Assembly (NCBI GenBank): GCA_934255545.1
Contig: CAKQOE010000020.1
Location: 1 to 41,093 of the forward strand
DNA from: an uncultured Clostridia bacterium
GTDB lineage: Bacteria; Bacillota; Clostridia; Peptostreptococcales; Anaerovoracaceae
DNA length: 41,093 bases
Direction: 5' to 3'
Shown: positions 17,254-25,961 of the stretch, piece after piece
Position numbering within the stretch: position 1 is the first letter of the stretch
How the letters are laid out: the number at the start of each line of letters is the position of its first letter
Program-made: the position numbers and the translations under genes
Notes under the pieces: model-generated
Told to the model about the DNA's origin: nothing
Database searches by the model: none
The model's input: the letters and a program-made list of their open reading frames with translations, nothing else

Positions 17254-17439
17254 TATTGATGCACTACCGGAACGACGCGACCGGCTGTACCGGTGACAGG
17301 CCGCCTGAGGCAAGCGGATCATATGCTTTAGGGAAGGTATAGCATATTCAACGGATAAAAGCAGACAGCAGGGCGGTGCAGGCGAAATGCCGGTGTGCAG
17401 ATAAAAATATAAAATCGTTATACAAGTGAGGTTAGACAA

Positions 17440-18138
17440 GTGTTAAACATCAATATGCAGCAGCATAAACCACTTAGAATTTTAGTTTACGAAGAACTTC
17501 GTATGTTAATAATGACAGGCCAGATAAAGCCGGGCACAAGGATGATGGAGATAGATCTTGCAGAGAGTATGGGAGTGAGCAGAACGCCTGTCAGAGAGGC
17601 GATCAGACAGCTCGAAAAGGACAATCTCGTAACTATAGAGCCGAGAAGAGGAGCTTATGTTTCTGATATTTCTGCAGTAGATCTGGAAGATATGCTTATA
17701 GTCCGCGAACCGCTTGAGGGTCTGGCTACATATCTCGCAACACAGCGCATGACAGATGAGCAGATCGAAGTTATAAAGGGCGTGAACGAAGAATATGAAG
17801 CAGCTCTTCGCGACAAGGACAAGGAAAAGATGATCCAGTCCGATACTCACTTCCATAACCTTATCACTCAGGGAAGCGGAAACGAGTACCTTATAAACAT
17901 CCTGCTCGATCTTCAGGAACAGGTACTGAGATTCAGATATATCTATTTCAAGTCTACAAAGAGGGCGGAAGAGGTCGTAAACGAGCACAGAAGCATCCTC
18001 GAAGCGCTTGAAAACAGAGACGCAGAAGCAGCGCGCGCATTCTGCAAGGAGCATATAAAGAAGCTGCGCGAGGCTATAACTCAGGAAAAGGATTTCCATC
18101 CTGAAATAATAAACGAACCGGGAAAAGCAAAAGCTTAA
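17440..18138 (+). CDS. GntR family transcriptional regulator, FCD subfamily
   Basis: A 232-residue regulator. Residues ~10-75 form the winged helix of the GntR family (ESMGVSRTPVREAIRQLE is the recognition region), and ~85-215 an all-helical FCD ligand domain, with His/Asp residues (SDTHFHNLI, EHRSILEAL) of the usual metal/ligand site. The start is GTG at 17440, with TGAGGT 7 nt upstream; an ATG at 17455 is the alternative. Such proteins commonly bind small carboxylates; the ligand here is unknown. The next gene is a radical SAM protein in the same direction after three GC hairpins, so a regulated target nearby is possible but not shown. Confidence 0.9.
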   Translation: MLNINMQQHKPLRILVYEELRMLIMTGQIKPGTRMMEIDLAESMGVSRTPVREAIRQLEKDNLVTIEPRRGAYVSDISAVDLEDMLIVREPLEGLATYLATQRMTDEQIEVIKGVNEEYEAALRDKDKEKMIQSDTHFHNLITQGSGNEYLINILLDLQEQVLRFRYIYFKSTKRAEEVVNEHRSILEALENRDAEAARAFCKEHIKKLREAITQEKDFHPEIINEPGKAKA

Positions 18139-18144
18139 GCTCTG

Positions 18145-18209
18145 CAGGCGCCCGGCGCCTGAGCAATTGCGCTCTGAGGCGAGCGCAGCTGTACAGCCGG
18201 TGACGGCTG
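18145..18209 (+). repeat. Three GC hairpins between gntR and radical SAM gene
   Basis: CAGGCGC-CCG-GCGCCTG (18145-18161, triloop class), TGCGCTC...GAGCGCA around a 6-nt loop (18168-18187), and CAGCCG-GTGA-CGGCTG (18194-18209, GNRA class, sense). The last copy shares the string AGCTGTACAGCCGG with the element at 22354-22368. Confidence 0.8.
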
Positions 18210-18253
18210 CAGTTATGAAGTTATTTACAAGGGTATTAAAGGGGCGGTAAATT

Positions 18254-19399
18254 ATGGCAGACAGATCATTCGAAACTGGTCCTATCAGACCACCAAGCGA
18301 GGCGAACAGCCTTCTTTTACAGGTGACGCAGGGGTGCACATGGAACAAGTGCAGGTTTTGTGTCGTATACAGGGGCTCGCAGTTTCATATGCTTCAGCCT
18401 GAAAAGGTAAAGCAGAATATAGACAATATGGCGTATTTCCGCGATATGATAAAGTCGTTTTCAAGGCCGGACGGACATCTTGACAAGGAGAGCCTTTACG
18501 CTGAGCTTGAAAAGATGACGCAGGATGAGCTGCAGTGTTTTTATCTGGTGTACAACTGGCTGTCACACGGCGGCAAGTCTGTATTCCTGCAGGACGGCAA
18601 CTCGATAGCGCTCAAGCCTGAAAAACTGGCTGACATATTGTTCTATCTGAGAGAAAAATTTCCTCAGATAGAGCGGATAACGACGTACGGCCGCGCTGAG
18701 ACGCTGTCGCGATGGTCTGTCGAACAGCTCAGGCTGCTCAGGGAGAGCGGCCTTGACCGCATCCATACGGGGTTTGAGAGCGGTTCAGATAATGTACTTC
18801 GCATGATAAACAAGGGACTGACGCAAAAGCAGGAGATAGAAGGCGGCCTTAAGGTGAAAGAGGCCGGGATGGAGCTCTCCGTGTACTTTATGCCGGGTAT
18901 AGGCGGTGTTGGATTCTCAGATGAAAACGCGTCAGAAACGGCAAAGGTCGTAAATGAGATATCCCCTGATTTTGTACGCCTCAGGACGTTCGTGCTCAAG
19001 ACTGATTCAGAGATGTATGACATGCTTCAGAGAGGCGAGTTTGAGGAATGCAGCGACATAATGAAGCTCGCCGAGATACGCAGCCTTATAGCAGCGATAA
19101 CAGCGCCTGATGTAAATATAGTCAGTGACCATATAGTAAACCTTATAGGAAATATGAACGGCCGAATAGGCTCAGACAAGGAGCGCCTGCTCGCGCAGGC
19201 AGACAGAGTGCTGCAGCTGCCAAAGGAAGAGCAGCGCCTGTACCAGCTTACGCGCAGACACGGCATCATAGAGGATCTGCCGCAGCTGGCGATGTTGCCG
19301 CCGCAGAGACGGGAGCACCTGCGGCATATATGTGATTCATATAAGGATGAAGTACTGTGGGAGGCGCATCTTAACAGCATACTTCGTCAGTATGTTTAG
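18254..19399 (+). CDS. Radical SAM protein of unknown substrate
   Basis: A 381-residue radical SAM enzyme. The cluster motif CTWNKCRFC (Cys-x4-Cys-x2-Cys; normally CxxxCxxC, here CTWNKC gives four residues between the first two cysteines) is at about residues 31-39. SGLDRIHTGFESGSDNVL resembles the Elp3/MiaB-like SAM-binding region. The C-terminal ~100 residues are helical and basic with no recognised TRAM or B12 domain. The spacing variant of the Cys motif is seen in some families of Elp3-like enzymes of Firmicutes. AAAGGGGCGG precedes the start. The substrate is unknown. A terminator follows at 19454-19483. Confidence 0.85.
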   Translation: MADRSFETGPIRPPSEANSLLLQVTQGCTWNKCRFCVVYRGSQFHMLQPEKVKQNIDNMAYFRDMIKSFSRPDGHLDKESLYAELEKMTQDELQCFYLVYNWLSHGGKSVFLQDGNSIALKPEKLADILFYLREKFPQIERITTYGRAETLSRWSVEQLRLLRESGLDRIHTGFESGSDNVLRMINKGLTQKQEIEGGLKVKEAGMELSVYFMPGIGGVGFSDENASETAKVVNEISPDFVRLRTFVLKTDSEMYDMLQRGEFEECSDIMKLAEIRSLIAAITAPDVNIVSDHIVNLIGNMNGRIGSDKERLLAQADRVLQLPKEEQRLYQLTRRHGIIEDLPQLAMLPPQRREHLRHICDSYKDEVLWEAHLNSILRQYV

Positions 19400-19453
19400 C
19401 GCATTTTAATATTTTATATATTCTGATCGATCGTTTCGATCATTCTCAAACAT

Positions 19454-19483
19454 GACTGCCGCGCATTGCGGTGGTCTTTTTTT
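19454..19483 (+). terminator. Terminator after the radical SAM gene
   Basis: GACTGCCGC (19454-19462) pairs with GCGGTGGTC (19468-19476, two wobbles), followed by T7. A separate perfect stem, TGATCGA...TCGATCA, lies at 19424-19442. Confidence 0.75.
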
Positions 19484-19603
19484 GTATTTTTATGCAGGAA
19501 CAGTAATGCAGCAGACGGTATCTGCGGAAAAGTCATATATGCTGTCATGGATTCATATAGATAGAAAGGGAATGTTGTAAATGATCCATGAGGAGGCTTA
19601 CAT

Positions 19604-21625
19604 ATGAGTGAAAAATATTTTGATTCTGAGGGCCGTTTTGCGGCATTGGACGATGAAGAAGAGCAGATACCGGCATATGCTATGATACCTGCCGGCGGAG
19701 ATGCAGCTGATGTGAGTGGCGCGGATGACGTATATGATGCATATGATGAAGATACGCATGGTGCTGAGGACAAAACGGCGGCTGACTATCAGGCTGACGG
19801 ACCATCTGTCATACAAACCGGAGCATATAGCTCATCACCTGCGCTGCAGAGAGCGGAGCGTGCTGCATACAGCGTCGGCGCAGATATGGACAGGAATGTA
19901 AACAGCAAGGCAGGGGATGTAAAAACGTCATCAAAAGAGGAAGCTGTAAAGCTGATCCCGGCAACTGACGATCTTAAGAGCTCGCGTATAAGGCTGAACG
20001 GAGCATGGCATTTCGATCTTCCGGATATGAGCATAGAAGAGGATATACTTGTTCCCGATACGCAGCCTGATCTTGAGAAGATACTCAGCGTAACAGCAGT
20101 TCCTGAGATAACAAGGCATGAGTCGTATGCAGGTCAGAACGGAAAGACCATGCTGAAAATAAACGGCAGCTTCGATATATCTGTACTTTATCTGCCGGCA
20201 GGCCGGGACACAGCTATAGCGGCTATAAACTCAAAAATTCCGTTCAGACGCGAATTTGAAATATCTGAGCAGCTGCATCCACAGGCTGAGATAAGAGTTA
20301 CAGGCGAAGTGCCGCAGGCAAAGGTAATAAATGAAAGAAAGATAAGGATATCAACGGGAGCATCGTTCATAGCATGGAAATACGGCGAAACAGAAATAGA
20401 GCTCCTTGAAGGAGTACGTGATGATTCACTGCTGCTTAAAAAAGAGTGCGTAAGGTTTACGGATATGGCACAGCGCCGTACGGATACAACGGACATACGC
20501 GAAAAGATCCGCCTTAAGGAAAGCTACCCTGAGCCTGAAAGTATACTGCACTATGATGTGAACGTAGTAGAGGAGCACCGTCAGATAGCAAAAGGAAAGG
20601 CTGTAATAGAAGCAAGCCTTTACTACAGCATACTGTATATGCCTGTATCAGATGCAGCGTCAAAGGAAGATCAGGATGGAAAAGGTAATGCTGTGGGTGG
20701 GGCGCCGGTATACGTTCGCGGAAAAACAGATTTTACTCAGTTTCTGAGACTGCCGGATATAAAGGATGATGAAACAGCCGGGAGCATTATAAAATTTGAT
20801 ATATTAAGCTCAGATATATCACTGCGTGCTCCGGGAGCACAGTCAAAAGAATATGATGAATATGAAGATGATGAGGATACAGAAGAAGGGTATGACGATA
20901 ATGAGCCGCATTTTTATCTGACTGCGACTGTTTCAGCAGGCATACAGGTCTACAAAAGTATAGAGCGGAATGTTGTTACAGACATGTATCACCGCACAAG
21001 AAATCTGGAATACTCTACTGCACCGTATCAACTCTCTGAGCTGTGCGGAAGCGCATCATCCGATATATCAGTAAGAGAGACCGTAAGCATACCTGAAACG
21101 CGCGGGAGCGCGTCTGATGTACCGTATATTGCATTAGAGGTCGAAAATATTACTGCTTCATGTGAGAACGATCGCTGCACGATAGAAGGTTCGCTTATAG
21201 CCGATATACTGTTTATAGAAGAGGAAACGTTGGCAATATCATCATTTGAACACCGTATACCGTTCAGGACATCAATGGATATGCCGGGAGCATGCGCCGA
21301 CAGCTATACCGAATGCGGAGCATCTATAAAGGAAATATGGTTTGACCGTGTAAACTCGCGCCAGATAGACATAAACTGCAGTATATCGGCAGGTGTTTCC
21401 GCGTGGAATACTGCCGTACATGAATTTATAGATAAGGTCTGCTATATAGATGACGGAAGCGCTCCGCATCAGTTTTCCGGTATAGTTGTATATATGACAA
21501 AGCCTGAAGATACTCAGTGGAGCATATCAAAAAAGTTCAGAACGACTGAGGCAGCCCTTCGAGAGGTAAACGGGCTTGACGAGGGACAGGATCTGTCTCC
21601 GGGAATGCGCCTTATCATTGTATAA
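19604..21625 (+). CDS. SPOCS (DUF3794) and LysM domain protein, SipL-like
   Basis: A 673-residue protein with an acidic N-terminus (1-110), repeated DUF3794/SPOCS-type segments (about 130-240, 300-460 and 490-610) and a C-terminal LysM domain (about 628-673: DTQWSISKKFRTTEAALREVNGL). This layout is that of SipL of Clostridioides difficile, which binds SpoIVA and anchors the spore coat, although this protein is longer than the ~510-residue SipL. An acidic linker near 410-440 splits one SPOCS segment. GAGGAGGCTTACAT precedes the ATG. A CATATAT/CATATAGA pair at 19534-19561 could be a sigma-E-type promoter. spoIIR follows 45 bp later. Two GC hairpins lie in frame at 20826-20840 and 21098-21113. 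Confidence 0.87.
   Translation: MSEKYFDSEGRFAALDDEEEQIPAYAMIPAGGDAADVSGADDVYDAYDEDTHGAEDKTAADYQADGPSVIQTGAYSSSPALQRAERAAYSVGADMDRNVNSKAGDVKTSSKEEAVKLIPATDDLKSSRIRLNGAWHFDLPDMSIEEDILVPDTQPDLEKILSVTAVPEITRHESYAGQNGKTMLKINGSFDISVLYLPAGRDTAIAAINSKIPFRREFEISEQLHPQAEIRVTGEVPQAKVINERKIRISTGASFIAWKYGETEIELLEGVRDDSLLLKKECVRFTDMAQRRTDTTDIREKIRLKESYPEPESILHYDVNVVEEHRQIAKGKAVIEASLYYSILYMPVSDAASKEDQDGKGNAVGGAPVYVRGKTDFTQFLRLPDIKDDETAGSIIKFDILSSDISLRAPGAQSKEYDEYEDDEDTEEGYDDNEPHFYLTATVSAGIQVYKSIERNVVTDMYHRTRNLEYSTAPYQLSELCGSASSDISVRETVSIPETRGSASDVPYIALEVENITASCENDRCTIEGSLIADILFIEEETLAISSFEHRIPFRTSMDMPGACADSYTECGASIKEIWFDRVNSRQIDINCSISAGVSAWNTAVHEFIDKVCYIDDGSAPHQFSGIVVYMTKPEDTQWSISKKFRTTEAALREVNGLDEGQDLSPGMRLIIV
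20826..20840 (-). repeat. CGG-triloop hairpin, in frame in sipL-like gene
   Basis: GTGCTC-CGG-GAGCAC, the reverse orientation of the CCG class. It encodes part of LRAPGAQS at the start of the acidic linker, the same peptide sense that the intergenic copies would give. Confidence 0.65.
21098..21113 (+). repeat. GNRA-class (GGGA) hairpin, in frame in sipL-like gene
   Basis: ACGCGC-GGGA-GCGCGT, 6-bp arms, sense orientation, encoding Thr-Arg-Gly-Ser-Ala just before a SPOCS segment. Confidence 0.6.
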
Positions 21626-21670
21626 AAAGCACAGAAAAGGGGCATTATCCTTGCGGAGGTAATTATACCG

Positions 21671-22348
21671 ATGAAGAAAAAAAGAAAGTGGATACTGGCG
21701 CTTATATGCACAGTCGCGGCAGCAGCTCTGCTGACAGGTATGACGTACAGGTACAATGAGATGCTGAGCAACGAGGACTTTATACGCTTCCATGTAGTCG
21801 CAAACAGTGATTCTGAGGAAGACCAGGCGCTTAAGCTGAAGGTGCGAGACAGACTTATAGAAAAGATAAACAGCGAACTCGCTCATATGGCTGTAAGCGA
21901 AGCTGATGCGGATGATGAAAAAGCATCGCTTGATATAACCGAAGCACGGGTATATATAGAACAGAGGCTTCGTGAGATAGAAGCGGCGGCAGAAAAGATA
22001 GTGCGGGAAGAAGGTTATGACTATGATGTCAGAGCAGAGTTTGGAGTCAGCTGGATCCCTGAAAAAACGTATGGATCCGTAACATTTCCTGCAGGTAATT
22101 ATGAGGCGCTTAAAATATTTATAGGCAAGGCTGAGGGTCACAACTGGTGGTGCGTCCTTTATCCACCCCTCTGCCTGATAGACAGCTCTTACAGTGGCAG
22201 TCTCAAACAGGATGAACGTGATATAATGAAGGATGCGGTGATGTCAGAACGTTACCGCGAGCTTACAGAAGCTGCCGCATCCGGCAGACCTGCAAGCATG
22301 CTTCATCTCAGATTCAAAACGCTTGAAGCACTTGAAAAAATTTCATAG
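21671..22348 (+). CDS. spoIIR: Stage II sporulation protein R
   Basis: A 225-residue SpoIIR. In the family it is made in the forespore, secreted into the intermembrane space and triggers SpoIIGA to process pro-sigma-E in the mother cell. A signal/anchor helix is at about 8-25, followed by the hallmark RFHVVANSDSEEDQALKLKV and, later, TYGSVTFPAGNYEALKI and GHNWWCVLYPPLCL with the conserved Trp/Cys residues. GCGGAGG lies 12 nt upstream of the ATG. It is 45 bp after the SipL-like gene and could share its transcript or have its own sigma-F promoter, which I could not identify. Confidence 0.95.
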   Translation: MKKKRKWILALICTVAAAALLTGMTYRYNEMLSNEDFIRFHVVANSDSEEDQALKLKVRDRLIEKINSELAHMAVSEADADDEKASLDITEARVYIEQRLREIEAAAEKIVREEGYDYDVRAEFGVSWIPEKTYGSVTFPAGNYEALKIFIGKAEGHNWWCVLYPPLCLIDSSYSGSLKQDERDIMKDAVMSERYRELTEAAASGRPASMLHLRFKTLEALEKIS

Positions 22349-22353
22349 CTGTA

Positions 22354-22368
22354 CAGCCGGGACGGCTG
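22354..22368 (+). repeat. GC hairpin after spoIIR, GGA loop
   Basis: CAGCCG-GGA-CGGCTG. It matches the 18194-18209 copy including its upstream flank (AGCTGTA) but lacks one base in the loop, so the two look like diverged copies of one element. Confidence 0.7.
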
Positions 22369-22477
22369 CTTTGTATACATTTAAAATTATGGAAGGTACT
22401 GAAAATAGCTGATGAAATGATGCCGCTTATATGTTACAATTATGATATCTATGATGTAGAAAAGAGGTAAACAACAG

Positions 22478-22756
22478 ATGAGAAAACTGGGCGTAAAAAC
22501 AAGCACATATGCAAATACAGAATTATACACTATAAACCCTATAGATGCTGAGGGCAACGGAACTATAAAGCTCGATGGTTTAAAGTATGGTTTTGAAAGA
22601 GGCTTCCGTTTCTATAAGCTTGACGTGCCTAAGGAATGGATGAATCCTACAGGCGAGTTTGAAAAGCAGGTAAAGCCTATGCTGACTGATGAAAACAAGC
22701 TTACTGACTGGGATGAGATCGAAGCTTATTTTAAGACTTGTGTCGTTGAGGACTAG
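22478..22756 (+). CDS. Small protein of unknown function
   Basis: A 92-residue soluble protein (MRKLGVKTSTYANTELY...), with no membrane segment, cysteine pair or known motif apart from one late Cys. It has a mixed, folded-looking composition ending in an acidic region. AGAGGT at good distance precedes the ATG, and codon use resembles its neighbours, so it is probably real. It stands alone between spoIIR and the candidate small RNA. Confidence 0.7.
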   Translation: MRKLGVKTSTYANTELYTINPIDAEGNGTIKLDGLKYGFERGFRFYKLDVPKEWMNPTGEFEKQVKPMLTDENKLTDWDEIEAYFKTCVVED

Positions 22757-22854
22757 TTAAAAATTTTTTAATTTTGACTTTGTCATAATTGATTAGGTTA
22801 GGCAACGTTAACTTATATAGGTAAATAATTATGTTGGTTATTTAAAAATAGATG

Positions 22855-22882
22855 TTGCATATTAAAAAAAAAACTGTATAAT
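22855..22882 (+). promoter_or_regulatory. Strong sigma-A promoter of a short transcript
   Basis: TTGCAT (22855-22860), 16-bp A-rich spacer, TATAAT (22877-22882); start of transcription near 22889. Confidence 0.75.
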
Positions 22883-22888
22883 AATTAT

Positions 22889-22998
22889 TGTCAGTAAGAT
22901 ACTGACACATGACTAAGCAAAATTCGTTTTCAATAGACCCCAAATCCAAACCCACCTGGCGAATGAACCCCAATCATTCGCCAGGTTTCCTTTTTTGG
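22889..22998 (+). ncRNA. Candidate small regulatory RNA (about 105-110 nt)
   Basis: The promoter at 22855-22882 leads straight into a 5' hairpin (GTCAGTA-AGA-TACTGAC, 22890-22906), an unpaired stretch with three C-rich words (ACCCC, ATCC, AACCC), and a perfect 13-bp terminator (ACCTGGCGAATGA at 22954-22966 with TCATTCGCCAGGT at 22974-22986) whose loop reads ACCCCAA, then T-rich sequence. The frame starting at ATG 22909 has no ribosome binding site and runs through the terminator. C-rich loops in Firmicutes small RNAs often pair with Shine-Dalgarno G-runs; that role is inferred here. Confidence 0.6.
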
Positions 22999-23181
22999 CA
23001 AAATATTTTCCATGATCTTAATTTAAATAAAGAGAGGTCGGGTGATCTTTCTGTAATGAGGATGCTCCGGCGTATTATTCAGCCGATATGTTTTTATATG
23101 TTTTATAGACAAAATTGATAAGATGCTCAAGTCAAACCTATTAAAGAGGTCTGCTTATAATTAGTATATCAATAATAATGC

Positions 23182-23210
23182 TTGCAAAAGACCGAAATGC
23201 AGGTTATAAT
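23182..23210 (+). promoter_or_regulatory. Sigma-A promoter of the 101-residue gene
   Basis: TTGCAA (23182-23187), 17-bp spacer, TATAAT (23205-23210). The leader is only about 18 nt. Confidence 0.75.
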
Positions 23211-23234
23211 GTAGGTGATTGAGAGGTGATAATC

Positions 23235-23540
23235 ATGGAAGAATTATATGCTGTGTATCTCGAAAGTCTCGATCAGGACTTGCGTGTTTTCGAAAAAGAA
23301 ACTGAAGCTCAGGCGCATTTCGATGCGATGCAGTCAGAAGGCAAGCCGGTAAAGATGGAGAAGTTCAGTATCTATCAGGTAACGGGCGTTGATAAGGCAA
23401 ACGGCGAGGCCGCTGCCGACCCGGGTTTCTGGGAAGAGCTCCGTTATGATAACGGAAACTGCAAGTTGATTCAGCACTACAGCTGGCATCAGGCTCCTGA
23501 AAAGGAGGGATATTACGCTGATTACAGTCTGGAGTGGTAA
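23235..23540 (+). CDS. Small acidic protein of unknown function
   Basis: A 101-residue soluble, acidic protein (MEELYAVYLESLDQDLRVFE...), with no recognised domain. AGAGGTGAT lies just before the ATG at 23235; a GTG in the same frame at 23226 would overlap that site, so the ATG is preferred. A strong promoter sits directly upstream and a bidirectional terminator (23637-23667) directly downstream, so it forms its own transcript. Trp/Tyr-rich C-terminal half suggests a compact fold. Confidence 0.75.
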   Translation: MEELYAVYLESLDQDLRVFEKETEAQAHFDAMQSEGKPVKMEKFSIYQVTGVDKANGEAAADPGFWEELRYDNGNCKLIQHYSWHQAPEKEGYYADYSLEW

Positions 23541-23636
23541 TTATTAATTAAGTAAGATCCACGTCTCAGGATGTTAAATTGGTCGTTATCTTGAGATGAT
23601 ATTTCAGGGAATGCATATACGTTAAGAGTGAGAAAT

Positions 23637-23667
23637 AAAAATACCCGCGGACGCAGCGGGTATTTTT
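23637..23667. terminator. Bidirectional terminator
   Basis: AAAATACCCGC pairs with GCGGGTATTTT around a 7-nt loop; T-runs on both strands. It serves the 101-residue gene (+) and the histidine kinase (-). Confidence 0.85.
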
Positions 23668-23675
23668 ATTTTTTG

Positions 23676-23691
23676 GCGGCCGGGAGGCCGC
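23676..23691 (+). repeat. GNRA-class (GGGA) hairpin
   Basis: GCGGCC-GGGA-GGCCGC, 6-bp arms, between convergent transcripts. Arms equal those of the 35836 copy, with GGGA instead of GTGA. Confidence 0.7.
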
Positions 23692-23751
23692 GCCTGTCGT
23701 TTTTTATTTTTGGTTTATTCGTGCATTATATCATTTGCCTCATGGAAAGCA

Positions 23752-25116
23752 TCAGCCATCACAGTCAGAAGATCCTGATGTTACTCGGAAAAGCAGGAAT
23801 GTGTCGTATCTGTCGTCCTTTTGGTGGATTATGCATTCTGATGACATCTGCTGCATCATTTTCTTTATGTTTTTTACGCCGAAGCCTGTGCTCGTGGAGT
23901 AATCGGCGAGCTCGTTTATACGGTTGCTGACGTGGAGTATGACCTTGTCGTTTTCATTGAAAAGGTTTACGATCACTGCATTTGAGCAGTCGGCGTATTT
24001 GAGAATATTGGAGACGAGGTTGTCGAATATCCTTATCATGAATTCACCGTTTATTTTTATATCGACATCGGTCATATCCATGTTTATCTGGATCTCATAG
24101 CCTTCTATCGTTAAGTATCCCTTCATGCTTGAGAGCTGATCGTAAAATGCGTCGTACATGCTGACAGTTTCAAGCGATATGTCAGCATTCTTATCCATAA
24201 TGAAATAGGAAAACATGTTGTCTGACATATGTTTGAGCTGTGAGGCTTTCTCGTATGATTTTTCTATATAGCTCTCGCGTTCTTCGTCGGACTCGTAACG
24301 ATGCTCACGGAGCATGCCAAGATATATCATAAGAGGCGTCATAGGCGTTCTCAGGTCGTGAGACATCTCGGTAACGAGCGCTTTGCTTTCGTCCTGAAGC
24401 TGCATTATGTGCGCAAGCTTCTGGATGAAGCTCTGCCTGAGTGAGTCTACACTGCTCGCGAGCATTGCTATCTCATCATTTCCGCGTACTGTTATGTGGT
24501 GGTCGAGGTCACCGCCTTCCATAAGATGGACTTCCTCGGAAAGCTGGATGAGATATTTCATTTTTTTCTGAACTGCTGCAAGTATGATAAATATAAACAG
24601 CAGACACGGGAGTATAAACTCCAGCACGTAGGCTATACGGTAATAATTAGCAGAATAAAATCCGTATATCGATACGTCGGCCTCGCCGTCGGCAAAGTCT
24701 ATTTTATATGATGTCTGCATGGCGTAGTCGTTTTCTATCATGACAGCGCTGCTTACAGAAGAGCTCGAATCCTCATCCGTTTCAGTATCCTCGGAATACG
24801 ACGACTGCATCTGGGAATCATAGACCAGGACGTCATCCTTATAGACTGAGAGCATGATGGCATTTCCGTCCTTGATCCATCTGTTGAGCATGTACCAGTC
24901 GTCTGATTTTATATCGTTTTCACGTACATATTTTTCGAGGCTTTCTATAGTTTTCTGGTCGCACTTTCTGTAAAACTGCTCCGTATCAAATATTTTGTTG
25001 AGTGCAGCGTCAGCAGTTATGCTGAGTATAATGTAAAATACGATGGCTGCAGCGAGGGCGAATACGGATACGAGAGCCATCTCCGTCGCAAGCGACATCT
25101 TAAAATTTTTTTTCAT
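23752..25116 (-). CDS. Sensor histidine kinase
   Basis: A 454-residue membrane kinase. Segments are at about 11-33 and 160-182, enclosing a ~125-residue extracellular sensor with an acidic, Ser-rich loop. A HAMP linker follows (183-235), then the phospho-acceptor His253 in EMSHDLRTP, and a C-terminal ATPase domain with an N-box like RIFDNLVSNILKYA and a G-box FGVKNIKKMM. The glycine-rich part is short, as in several Firmicutes kinases. It lies 55 bp after its response regulator on the same strand. The signal is unknown. Its start has only a weak ribosome binding site. Confidence 0.93.
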   Translation of the reverse strand: MKKNFKMSLATEMALVSVFALAAAIVFYIILSITADAALNKIFDTEQFYRKCDQKTIESLEKYVRENDIKSDDWYMLNRWIKDGNAIMLSVYKDDVLVYDSQMQSSYSEDTETDEDSSSSVSSAVMIENDYAMQTSYKIDFADGEADVSIYGFYSANYYRIAYVLEFILPCLLFIFIILAAVQKKMKYLIQLSEEVHLMEGGDLDHHITVRGNDEIAMLASSVDSLRQSFIQKLAHIMQLQDESKALVTEMSHDLRTPMTPLMIYLGMLREHRYESDEERESYIEKSYEKASQLKHMSDNMFSYFIMDKNADISLETVSMYDAFYDQLSSMKGYLTIEGYEIQINMDMTDVDIKINGEFMIRIFDNLVSNILKYADCSNAVIVNLFNENDKVILHVSNRINELADYSTSTGFGVKNIKKMMQQMSSECIIHQKDDRYDTFLLFRVTSGSSDCDG

Positions 25117-25171
25117 AATATTTACTCAATATCTATATATAGGCATCAGCATTAAAAGCAAAAAACAGATT

Positions 25172-25882
25172 TTACCGGTTGAAGCGATAGCCGCGTCCCC
25201 ATTCAGTTATGATGTAAACAGGGTTCTGAGGATCGTCTTCTATCTTTTTGCGCAGCTTTCTTATATGTACCATTACAGTATTATTTGAACTGTAAAAATA
25301 TGGTTCATCCCATATCGTTTCATATATCGACTGTATGGAAAATATCCTGTTGCGATGCTTCATGAACATGCGGAGCATACGGTACTCTATGTCGGTCAGG
25401 TCTATCTGCACACCGTTTTTCCAGACAGCATTGAACTGCTCGCTGAGCTTCAGACCGTCTGCGGTCAGATAAGTCTCATTGCTGTCCATAGATGATTTGC
25501 CGCGGTACACCTGGTAGCGGCGCATGAGCGCGGTGACGCGCGCGATGAGCTCTGTTTCGGAGAAAGGCTTCGTCAGGTAATCGTCGCCTCCTGCAAGAAG
25601 CCCTTCAGCCTTGTCTGAGTCGCTTGATTTTGCGGTAAGGAAAAGGATAGGCGCGTTGTAGCTTTTTCTGATCTCGCGGCACACGTCTATGCCTGACATA
25701 CCTGGCATCATTATGTCGAGTATTATGAGATCTATGCTGTCATCTATCATTTCGAGCGCGCTGAGTCCTTCCTCAGCCTGCAGCACGTTGTAGCCTTCAT
25801 GAGAGAGAAGTACGTCGAGCACTTCGCGGATATCCTTGTCATCCTCGATTATGAGGATCGTAGCGTTATTGTGTTCAGTCAT
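25172..25882 (-). CDS. Response regulator, OmpR/PhoB family
   Basis: A 236-residue regulator. The receiver has an acidic pocket (EDDKD), phosphate acceptor Asp56 in LDIMMPG and Lys in FLTAK; a winged-helix Trans_reg_C domain follows (about 135-233) ending WGRGYRF. GGTGGAG precedes the ATG. It is the first gene of a regulator-kinase pair. A perfect inverted repeat, TGTAAA-N7-TTTACA, at 25962-25980 upstream is a possible binding site. Its position directly after the SLH/TolC gene suggests, but does not show, a cell-envelope role. Confidence 0.95.
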   Translation of the reverse strand: MTEHNNATILIIEDDKDIREVLDVLLSHEGYNVLQAEEGLSALEMIDDSIDLIILDIMMPGMSGIDVCREIRKSYNAPILFLTAKSSDSDKAEGLLAGGDDYLTKPFSETELIARVTALMRRYQVYRGKSSMDSNETYLTADGLKLSEQFNAVWKNGVQIDLTDIEYRMLRMFMKHRNRIFSIQSIYETIWDEPYFYSSNNTVMVHIRKLRKKIEDDPQNPVYIITEWGRGYRFNR

Positions 25883-25961
25883 ATTATCTCCACCTTGTCT
25901 TAAAATCGATAATTTATTCTACAATATATTTCTTAACAGTTCCTTATGCTGCGCGAAAAAA

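Noticed and set aside
22909..23118. 69-codon plus-strand frame
   Set aside because: No ribosome binding site, and it runs straight through a strong rho-independent terminator.
25528..25541. GCGCG-GTGA-CGCGC in the response regulator gene
   Set aside because: Only 5-bp arms, and the protein sequence there (LIARVTALMRR) is normal for the family, so it is probably chance. The same holds for 32585-32598 and 1318-1331.
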